From the NCBI GenBank assembly GCA_030762895.1, contig CM061063.1, positions 215,242,103-215,306,102 of the forward strand: a stretch of DNA of 64,000 nt, read 5' to 3'. A program made the translations under genes and the position numbers. Positions 40,001 to 52,000 of this stretch are shown here, piece by piece. The stretch is from Sophora flavescens (lineage: Eukaryota > Streptophyta > Magnoliopsida > Fabales > Fabaceae). Within the stretch, counting starts at the first letter, position 1; each line of letters starts with the position of its first letter. The notes beneath the pieces were generated by a model, which did not search any database, was not told where the DNA came from, and was given only the letters and a program-made list of their open reading frames with translations.

Positions 40001-43000
40001 TATCGGTGGATATTTACTGTTAAAGTGGGTTCGAATGGCTAGGTTGATCGCATTAAAGCTCGCTTGGTGGCGAAAGGCTATACTCAAGAGTTTTGGCTTA
40101 GACTATGGAGACACCTTCTCCCCAATGGCTAAAATGGCATCGGTTCACCTGCTTCTCCCATGGCCTGCTATTCGTCGTTGGACACTATCAGTTGGATATC
40201 AAGAATGCATTTCTACACGGTGATCTCACTGAAGAGGTGTATAAGGAGCAACCTCCTAGAGCAGGTTTTTCTCCTCCACAAGTCTCTATTTGGCCTCAAG
40301 CAATCCCTTCGATCTTGGTTTGGCAGGTTTGATACCGTTGTTCAACAAATCGGCATGACACCATAGTGAGGCAGATCACTCAATTTTCTATCTCATTTAG
40401 CTCATGGATGTGTCTACTTATGTATGTCGACGACATTGTCATCAGAGAGTGACCACCATGGCATATCGTGGGTCAAACATCATCTTTGTCTCACTTCCAA
40501 ACTAAGGATCTTGGAAAACTATGGTACTTCTTGGGCATAGAGGTGGCAAAATAAGGATGGCATCATCATTTCTCACATAAAATATGCAATGGATATCCTT
40601 GAGGAAACAGGTTTGCAACATTTGCTTAATGCAAAACCACTTGATACTCCTATGGATCCAAATACTAAGCTACTACCAGATCAAGGGCAGCCACTTTTGG
40701 ATATAGGGAAGTATAGAAGAATAGTTGGGAAACTAATCTACCTCACAAACACTTGTCCGTACATTCTTTTGCAGTCAGTGTGGTAAGTTGTTAGATATGG
40801 GCCCTTAGTTAGTTAGTAGGGAGTTAGAGAGTTAGTCAAGGGAAATAAGGCATGTTGCCTGTAAATAAGAGGATAGATAGAGAGAAAGGGGATCTGGTCA
40901 TCTGAGAATAGTTGGGGCCTTTGGGCATTGGGAGAGTCTAGAGTCTCTCGAATACTCTAGGAATACATTCTGTAAAGGGGTTGATAGGAACCAACTGATA
41001 TTACTATATAAATTAGGGAAAACCCCTTTACAGAATGTATTCCTAGAGTATTCGAGAGACTCTAGACTCTCCCAATGCCCAAAGGCCCCAACTATTCTCA
41101 GATGACCAGATCCCCTTTCTCTCTATCTATCCTCTTATTTACAGGTAACATGCCTTATTTCCCTTGACTAACTCTCTAACTCCCTACTAACTAACTAAGG
41201 GCCCATATCTAACAAAGTCTGTTCTTAAATTCACCTTGCGAAGGTCATTGAGATGCATTAATTCGTATCCACTCATCTCTGAGGATAAATATCACACTCA
41301 TATCGTTGGATATTTAGATGTTGATTGTGCACACTCTCTAACTAACAAGAGATCCACTTATTGGTTCTTTGCACCCATTGGGAATAATCTAATATCTTGA
41401 AAGAGTAAGAAACAAATGTTGTTGTAAGGTCGAGTGTTGAAGTTGAGTATCAAGCCATGGCATCAACTACTTACGAACTCACTTCGCTCAAATAGTTACT
41501 TCAAGAACTCCGATTTGGGGATGTTAGGTAGATGACACTCATTTGTGATAACCAAGCTGTACTACACATTGCCCCAAATCCAGTATTACATGACAAGACA
41601 AAGCACGTTGAGATAAACTACCACTTCATCAGGGAAAAGATCTTATTAGGGGACATCACCACTAACTTTGTCAATTCATATGACTAACTGGAAAATGTTT
41701 TCGCCAAGTCTTTGAGAGATCTTCAAATAAATTATATATATTACAAGTTTGATGCATATGATTTATATGCTCTAGCTTAAGGGGGATTGTGTATATTTAT
41801 GGAAAATATGTAAATAATATCTTCTGATTATAGGAAAATTAGGTGATTAGAATAGTACATTATTTTTGTATTAATTAGTCATTATTACCATGATTAGAAT
41901 TGTGCATGATTGTATATTGATTTATTCAGAGTCTATATAATACTCCTTCTGCTATATTGTTGAGACCAGGGTTTTGAAAACCGGACCGGACCGGCCGGTC
42001 CGACCGGGAACCGGGACCATGGCCGGTCCGGTCAGTAGGAAAAACCGGTCATGCATTGAACCGGTGCAAAAACCGGAAAACCGGTTCAAAACCGGTAAAA
42101 CCGGTAGTGAACCGGTAGTGAACCGGCCTGAACCGGTCTGAACCGGTTTTCTTAAAAAAAAAGAAAAAAAATAGTATAAAAGGATTTGGATCATCCTAGT
42201 CAAAACCCAATTCTTTTGTTTTCTAACATATGTGGGCTGTTTGTAGATTTTGGGTTGGTTTTCCCTATGAAGATGATTTTAACATATATCTTTATATTTA
42301 TTTAGTTTAATTTCAAAATAATAAAAATTGTGCTTAATAATTTTAGTTGTTATGTTGTTTTTTTGTTTAATATTGTTATAAATATTATATTAAAAATTAA
42401 AATAATATTATTTAATTATAACCGGTTCAACCACGGTTCAACCTTGGTTGGACCATTGAACCTCGAACCGCTGCCTTCACCGGTTCGATGACCGGTCCGG
42501 TTTTGTAAACCTTGGTTGAGACACATGGGCTATACCAAATGGTCTCTTGTTTTCTCTCGTCTTAACAAAATTGAAGAGTTTTTTTATAGCATCACACACT
42601 GCGATGGGAGCTCCAAGGGTGGGGGAGGGTATGGGCGCATTGGGGAATTGAGAAGGAAGAGGTGAGGTCACTGGTGGAAAGAACGAAGGGACCACTGAAG
42701 ATCACCGGAGAAGACTGGAGATCCCTTTATTTTTGGGGGAAGTTGCATTTGGGTGGGTCAATCATTTGGGGAGGTACTTCCACATTAAGGGCGTATCCGA
42801 GGAGGAAAGGTTGTGGCAGTATTGGTGGCCATCTAGGGCAGAGCTTTAAGCTAGTTCCATGGTGGAAGATTAGTTTACCAAACCCTTCTTTGGAGGGATT
42901 TCGAACAATTGTGATAATAAGGCTTCAACCTTCCATGTTGAGAATCCTTGTGAACTTTTGTTTGGGCCAAAACAGACAACAACCATGGAGAACCTAAGAG

Positions 43001-46000
43001 AAAATTTTAAGTTATATGTAGGGGCCCAATATTTCACTGACCAAGAATACCTTAATGCTTTCTTTTGTTTGAGCCAATGTTATCGATGGCGGAACATAGC
43101 GGAAGGCTAAAAATCTGCCATTTCAAGCCGCCATAAAATGCCATGGCCACCATGGTGCCACCATCCTTCACAAATTGGCCAGAGCGGTTGGGCAAAAATC
43201 CGCCACCGCAATCCGTCATGGCGCCGCTATTTGATAACACTGGTTTGAGCAAGAAAATGGAAAGAGGGAAGATATAAAGAAAGCTGTGGGTAGGAAGAAA
43301 GTGGTGAGAGAAGGAATAAATTTTAAGAGTTGTATGGTATGAGAGAAGCATGAAAGAAAGTTGAAAGAAAGATGAGTTTTTCTAAATAGACAATTATGCC
43401 CCTGATAGATGAGGGGGCTGCTGGTTGATGAGGTGAGGGATAGATTTGACATTTCATACCACTTTATCTCTCTTTACCTTTTCTTCTCATAAGTGGAGAG
43501 AAAACTTTTTATGTGGGTCCAATCAATATTTTTCCATCTCTTTATTTTCTCTCAACAAGTGAAAATTACAAAATCATTCTATTTTTTCTCCTTTCATTTT
43601 CTTTCCTCCTATTTTCACCCAAACCAATCAAAGTGGAAAGGTGTTTTCTTGAATGAGTCGAGGGAGGATGTTATGTAGGACTGGACAACGGGCGGGTCGA
43701 TCGGGTTCGGGTCCAAATGGCCCAATCCGAACCAAATCGAGAAGCAAAATATGCAAACCGTTTCCGCCCATCTGAGCACACGGTTAGGTGGGTCGGTTTG
43801 AGACGATTTATAATAACAGAAATAAAAGATTACAGTTTGAAGACAATATCAACCACAAATGCAAAAGCAAATCTACATCTCAAATCTTCTTCGTTCAAAG
43901 CTTGAAGACAACAACAACACACATGCAAAAGTAGATCTACTATCTAGGTAAATCTACAACCACCAAGCAGCGGCGCGGTGGCAGATTTGAAGGCAGAGCA
44001 CGACGTGGTGGTAGATCTGCGGGCGGAGCACGACGTAGTGGTAGATCCGCGGGCAGAGCACAACGTGGAGGCAGATCTGAGAGCCGCGCAAGATCTAAGG
44101 GCGACGCGCGGCGTGGTGTGCTTCTGATCGGAGGCGGATCGCTTCTAACGAGTCACGATGCCAACTCCAGGAAGAGAGAGCGACGAATTGAGGTAACGAG
44201 AGAGGCAGAGGGGAAGAGGTCAGAGCGGCACAAGGGCGATAACGAGAGAGAGGGAGAGAGCGGCGATCTGAGTATGAATTGAAAATGGTGAGAGAGAGAA
44301 CATATTCAGGAAATGAAAGGGTAGAGGGACTTAGGGTGGTAAGTACTGAGTAGGTGACATATTCTGATAAGCACTGAACTAGTTCATCATGCTGCCATTG
44401 GTTTAGTTCATCCATCTCGAGGCATCTCAACCAGGTTTCCAAGATTTGTTTATTAGTAAAGTCTATAATGAAAGTTACTAGTCAACTAGAGTAAACGAGG
44501 CAGTAAAATTTTGTTTATCTATGTTCTGTTCGGTCGGATTCGGTCGGCACCGAAAAAAATTTAAGCAATCCGTGGCCGACCGAATGAAGCTACACAGGGC
44601 CGAATTCCAGGCGACCCGATGGACCGACCTGACCCACCCATTTACTTCGGGTTGATGTCCACCCCTAATTTTTTTTGTCGGAGATGATGAATTATGCACA
44701 TGTGATTTACCAGAAATTTCAGGCCTTGGGGAGGGTATTTCACCATGGGAAGCAAACTAGGAGTTCCTTACAATAACTACCCTTCATCCAAGATTGTTAC
44801 CTATGAATTAGGATCCAGGGCTAGTATGCACCGTGTTCCATAAAAAAGGGTCGGGATTCAAAGGTGGAATTTACAAGCAATTGTCCAACCAAGTCACACA
44901 CAACTCAAGCTACAGGAGGTTCACTAGCGGAGCCTACTAAAGAGATGGTACGTTCAGGAGTAGAGGAAGCAACCTCAAATGGCTAACAAATGAAGATGTG
45001 GAGGAGAAGTACTAGAATGGTTTGTGCTTCAGGTGTGAAGAAAAATACAGCCCTGACCATGTTTGTAAGAACAAACAGTTGCATGTGATGTTGGTGGAAA
45101 AAGTGGTACAAGAGGAGGAAGAAATTGTGCCACTAGGGAACCAGCAGGAGCTGCATTGGGATGCCAGAGGGAAGTCATTTTCCGCTAGCTCAAGTTGTTC
45201 ACCTTGAGGACAAGGTGAATATTTAGAGGGAAGTATTGTTAGATACAGGAATAGGGCATACGATCTGATTAGAAAGAATATAGGGTTAGAATAAAAGAGC
45301 CCCCCCAGATCTGTCAATAACAGTTAGTAACTGTACTATTATGGGTAGATAGCTGTAACAGCTGTTGTCAGTTAGTTTCAACTGTAAAGGGTTTTAAGTC
45401 AGTGGGAAGAGAGTGGGCGGTCATTGGTGATTAGAAGAGTGAACTGAGCTTAATTTCGGTCAACTTCTATTACTATCATGTTGACAGGGAGGGAGAGAGA
45501 GAGAGAGTAAACCAACGTTGATTTCTATCCACTAATCTGCATAGGTAGAGAAATTGAGGTTGGTTGTCATGCTGAATATAGATATTTTATAGTTTTAATT
45601 AGTAATCAGTAATAAATAAATTACTAAAAGATGTCTTGTTAATTTTGCTTTCTCGATTCATTAAATCCGATATCTTGACATGGGTGGGTAGGGTTCCAGT
45701 TGTAATAAATTTTTTAATGAACTTCACAAACTTCAAAGATAAAAAGGTTTTGATATAATTGAAACTTATTTATGTACTATATGTGCAGGTTTTGAATCCA
45801 AGCAGGCCGGTGATATTTATTGACACTGGTAATCATTTTCCTTTTTCATCCTATATCCTAAAGGTCATTGAGGATAGGATTGATTGTATAACTGTTTTTT
45901 TTTGGATCTTAGACATGTTGCCTGCTTTAGAGACAAGAGACCAGAAGATTGTAAATAACCCTGTTGAAGCTCACATAATTGCCGAGGTATGCCATTTTCA

Positions 46001-49000
46001 AGATGATATATGTTTTAGGGGAAAAGTCCAAATTACACCCTTCAGCTTTGCCTTATGCAGACTTTGTGGTTCAACTTTCAAATTGTACAACAAGGTCCCT
46101 ATACTCCCAAAAGTGTGCTAAGTAATCTAAAATTGCGATAGACGTTAATCTTTGGATAGTTAATGTTAATTTGATACAGAAAAGTTCAAATTACACCATT
46201 CAACTTCGTCTTGTGTACACTTTGGTCATTCACCTTTTAAAAATGTGTGACAAGATTCCCTCAACTCTAAAAAGTGTGCGAAGTCGTCCAGAATTATGAC
46301 AAATTGACAATGCATGTGACATTTCTGTCTAAAAATTAATGTTTGTCACGATTTTGGACTACTTTGCACATTTTTGGGAGTTCAGGGACCTTGTGCACAA
46401 TTTGAAAGTAAGGAGCAAAGTGCACATGATACAATTTAAGGTTGTAAGTAGGACTTTTCCCATTTTTTATGGGAAAAGGACACAAGAATGGCTAAGTCTG
46501 GGACAATGTGTATTGATTCTCAACATACTTGTAGTGTTGATTGGCGACATGTGTACTGTAAGGATTGCATTGATGTTTATTTTATTTATTTTATTTTTTT
46601 TTTATAATCAGATCTTTATTTTGATTAACGGAAATAAGAATAATATTGACCATTATTTATATTATGTTACCAGGAATCCAATATATTGTATATGTTAACC
46701 AAACTAGGAATAATTTAACCAAATGATAATGGTTTAACCAATAATTAGCCATTGATACTAACAGAAGAGGCACTAAACACATTTTATACAATCTTTTGTA
46801 TGCAGATGTGTTCAAAAACATTTAAAGCAGGTATTGTAGCTTTCACGTGTCTCTAGTTTAAGTATCGATGGTTTGCTTTGTTTTCATATTTGGTTAAATT
46901 CTCTTATCGACGGGTTAAATTCCTCTATGTTAGGTTAATACACTATGACATTATATTGGTTAACATAAAATTTGTTCACTCTATTGTATCTTGGTTAACT
47001 TGAATAATCAATGCACTTGCTAAGGAGTATTTTGGGACCTAAATCGATCCTCTTGACAACTATGCTAGTAACCATATTTTGATGGAAATAGGTTGACACC
47101 AAGCCCCTATTAGAGTATATGTATGATGTACCTGCATAACTGAATGAGCTGAGTCAGCATCATTCAGTTATGACAGTTGGTGACAGTTGGCTAGCAACTG
47201 CTCTAACAGTTAGGATCGATGGCTATATAATGCCAACACTGTAATATTGTAAACTAAGATTCATTCAATGAAATCATAGTTACAGTTTCAGTTTCTGATC
47301 TTCCCCTCTCTCTCTCTCTCACTCTATGATACATTCTATTATGGTATCTAGAGCTATTTTCTGGGCCTGATTCTTCTCTTTGATTCGATGGCTTCCACTG
47401 GAAATCCGTTCGAAACTGTCACCGGAGCTCCCGCGACGTCTCCGGCGCCGTCGTGTTTCAACCCTATGCTATCGATCAAGCTCGACGATAGCAACTTTTT
47501 GCTCTGGAAGCAGCAAGTCGAGGCTCTGATTATCGCGCACAAGCTTCATCGCTTTGTCGTGAATCCGGTGATTTCTCCTCAGTTCACATCGGAATCCAAT
47601 CGTGCTCTAGGGATTGAATCTGAAGCGTATCAGCTTTGGATCGTCCAGGACCAAATGCTCTTTACGTGGTTGCTTGGATTTCTCTCTCCTTCGATTCTTC
47701 GAAGGTTCATCGGATGCAAGCAATTGTGGCAAGTATGGGAGAAAATCCACAAGCAGTTTCAGGAGCACCTTCGAGCCAAGGCTCGTCAATTTCGCTCCGA
47801 ACTGAACAATACGAAGAAAGGCACGCGCTCAATTTCTGAGTATCTCATGCGCATTCGTGCCCTAGTTGAATCTCTACAAGCCTAGTTGAATCTCTACAAG
47901 CAATTAGCGATCCTGTCACCGAACAAGGTCATGTCGACACGGTCCTTGAAGGACACCCTGAGGAATATAATCCCTTTGTTTTGATGATCTATGCTAGATC
48001 TGGTGTTACCTCGATTGATGACATTGAACCTCTCCTTCTGATGCAAGATGCACAATTTGAGAAGTTTCGTCAAGAGCTACCTTCCCCTTCAGTAACTGCG
48101 AATGTCGCGCAAGTGCCAAACCGAGGTGAAAATTCTCACTCCAGTGGTTTCCCTCAGAGTCAGAATGGTTATCGTAGTAATCGTGGCCGTGGAGGAAGAA
48201 ATCGTGGTGGTCGAGGCAGAGGCTGTGGAGGCCCCAAGCCTACTTGTCAACTCTGTGATAAGTATGGTCATGAAGCATTTGATTGCTGGTATAGATTTGA
48301 TCAAGAATTTGTTCCCCAACGACCACCATCTCAGACTCAGCAATCCAATAATCAAGGGAATCAGTTCAACCATGACTCTCGCGGGTACAATAACTCCCAA
48401 GGTTATGGTTCTGGTCCTCATCAGAACTACACTCAGTTCAATCACCCCGTCCAGCACCAACCTAGTGCTAACATAGTTATGCAACAACCTCAATATGTTC
48501 CCAACACTCAAGAGCCTTTGCAGAGGTCATTTGATAACCAAGCATGGTTCCCTGACTCAGGTGCCTCTCACCACAACACAGTTGATTCAAATAATCTCAG
48601 CTACAGTAGCCCTTTTGGTGGTCAGGACCAAGTTCTAATGGGGAATGGTCAAGGTCTCTCTATAAACTCCATAGGTTCTTCTCAGTTTTCTTCTCCTTCC
48701 AATCCTAATATTATTTTCTCTTTAAATAATCTTTTGCTAGTGCCTAATATCACCAAAAATCTTGTTTCAGTATCCAAATTTGCTCGTGATAATAATGTCT
48801 ATTTCGAATTTCACCCATTTTCATGCTATGTGAAATCTCAGGGTTCTAATCGAGTCCTTCTTGAAGGCTCTCTTGGAGGTGATGGTCTATACGGTTTCGA
48901 GAACATCAGCATACTCAAGGAGCCTTCCTCCTCCTGTTTCCAACATTCTATGCATTCTTCAGCTCCTAGTGAGCTTATAGCTAAGTCCTCTACTGTAACT

Positions 49001-52000
49001 AGCACTTTTGCCACTTGGCACTATAGGCTAGGACATGCCAATAACAACACTGTAAAGGCTGCCCTTCAATTGTGTAAAATTCCTTCATTGAATAAAACAT
49101 CTGATGATAACTTTTGCAATGCATGCTATCTAGGAAAAGCTCATAGATTACATGGCCCCCCTTCCCTTACTACTCACACTATTGCCTTTGAACTCATTCA
49201 CACTGACCTTTGGGGACCTGCACCTTACACTTCTTTTGGGGGATACACCTACTATATCATTTTTGTTGTTGCTTACACTGGGTTTACATGGATTTACTTT
49301 CTTAAACAAAAATCTGATGCCCTAACAGCCTTCAAACAATTCTCTACCTTAATTACAACTCAGTTTTCTGCTACCATCAAGGCTGTCCAGTCAGATTGGG
49401 GAGGAGAATATCGTCCCTTCTCCAAATACTTGGCAGAATTAGGCATTGTCCATCGCTTGACATGCCCTCATGCATCCCATCAAAATGGGACTGTAGAGAG
49501 AAAGCATAGACAAATTGTGGAAATGGGACTTGCCATGCTGTCCCATGCTTCTCTCCCTCTTAAATTTTGGGATCACAGCTTTACACAAGTTGTTTACCTT
49601 ATCAATAGGCTTCCCACAGTGGCTCCAAAGTCTCATCCCTCACCCTATCATGCTCTTTATAACTCCAATCCTGATTATTCTAACCTTAGGATTTTGGGGT
49701 GTGCTTGTTTCCCCTTTCTCAGACCTTATAACTAGCATAAAATGTAGTTTAGGTCTTCGGAGTGTACCTACTTGGGGCTGTCACCACAGCATAAAGGCCA
49801 TAAATGCCTAGACTCCATTGGACGCATCTTCATATCTAAGGATGTTTTATTCAATGAATCCAAGTTTCCCTATAAACAATTGTTTCTCAGTCATGTTCAC
49901 AAAAATCTCTATACCCTGCATCTATTCCCATTCCCTCCTACCCTCCTCTAGTTGCCACACCCTTAAATCAACACCCTCCACCTTCCCCAACTCCCTCACC
50001 ATCTCAGTCTGTTTTTGCTCCACCTGCAGATCAGCCTGCCTCACTTCTTACCTCATCATCTGGCTCTCCCACTCATGCCTAATAACCTGCCTCTATTGAA
50101 TCACCCACCAACTCTCCCAACTCTGTCCAATCTGTCTCCAATTCCCCTGGTTCTGTCCAGTCTCCAAGTCCCTCACCTGATCCACCTATTAATACCCATC
50201 ATATGTTAACAAGGTCCAAAACAGGACACTTGCCACCTAGTCTTTTCTTGAGTCATGTTGAGCCAAGGTCTGTCAAAGAAGCCTTGACCAGTAAGCCATG
50301 GTTGGCTGCTATGCAGGATGAGCACAATGCTCTCCTTAGAAATCACACTTGGTCTCTAGTTCCCCTACCACCAAATCGGCAGGCCATTGGCTGCAAGTGG
50401 GTATTCCGGGTTAAGGAAAATCCAAATGGCACAGTGAATAAACTCAAGGCTAGATTAGTAGCCAAAGGATTTCACCAACAGCATGGGTTTGATTTCCATG
50501 AGACCTTTTTCCCTGTTGTGAAGCTAGTCACCATACGGATCATCCTAACTTTAGCCATCACTCACAAGTGGACTATAATACAAGTTGATGTTAACAATGC
50601 TTTCTTGAATGGGGTGCTTAGTAAAGAGGTTTACATGGTGCAACCTCCAGATTTTGAACACAGTGACAAAACCCTTGTATGCAAGCTGCACAAAGCCCTA
50701 TATGGGCTCAAACAAGCCCCTCGGGCTTGGTATGAAAGCCTTGCATCTGCCCTACTACAGTTTGGTTTCATCATGAGCCGGTGTGATCCTTCACTCTTTG
50801 TCTACACTAAGGGCTCTACATCTCTGTATGTATTAGTGTATGTTGATGATATAATCATCACAGGCTCCTCTGCCTCCCTTGTTACTGATCTAATTCAGAA
50901 ACTCCACAAGCAGTTTGCTCTCAAGGAACTTGGGAACCTGGACTATTTCCTTGGTGTTGAAGTGAAGCACCTATCTGATTGGGCTCTTCTACTTACACAG
51001 GGTAAGTATATTCGGGATCTGCTAGCCAAAGCCAATATGGCTGAGGCAAAAGGGCTTTCCTCTCCCATGATTAGCAATAGCAAGCTTACTAAAGCTGGTA
51101 CTGATACAATGTCAGACCCTCATCTCTACAGATCTATTGTAGGTGCCTTACAATATGCCACGCTTACTTGTCCAGACATAGCCTTTAGTGTCAACAAAGT
51201 TTGTCAATTTATGTCCAATCCACTAGACACTCATTGGCAAGCTGTCAAACGCATACTCAGGTACCTCAAAGGCTCCATTCAGTATGGTTTGCTTCTGCGT
51301 CCTGCTGCCCACACTACTCCTTTTCCTCTGCTGGCCTCTGGTTCATGCATCTTCTTTGGCCCAAATCTTGTATCTTGGTGTTCTAAAAAACAACAATTGG
51401 TTGCCCGGTCCAAGGTTGTCAGACTCGCGAGTCTAGGCAGACTCGTTTTGGGTACGTAAACTCGACACGTAGACTCGACTCGTAGACTCGTACGAGTTTA
51501 CCTATTATAAAAAACAACTATAAATGACATATATATATAACATAAAAGCAACAAAACAACAACAATATAATCCAAAAACATCTAACATCATCATAATCAT
51601 CAAAAAGTAACATCATAATCCAAATCCAAATCCAAACATTAACAAAACATTTAAGTAAATAACAATATATCAAAAACAGCTCCTAAATATCTAAATCCAA
51701 TCCTCTAACAACATCTCCATTGTCACCATCTCCATCACCATCAGAATCATCATAATCAAGTTCTTCCCCAGATGAAACAACTTCCATATTTACATCAAAG
51801 TCCAAATCAAGTCTTGGATCATTGATAGGTTGCTCAATATTCTCTTCAATTGCTTCATCAACATTGATAGGTTCCTCAACATTCTCCTCATCAACATTTG
51901 GAACATCCCCCTCTTCAGTTATCCATTCATCATCAGAATGAATGTCTTCAAAGGGAAGAGCAACAATTTTTCTATTTTCCCTACTTTTTAACTTCAAGTT

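Noticed and set aside
45759..46121. 120-residue frame across exons 30-31
   Set aside because: It reads through intron 30 of DNA2; only parts are real exons.
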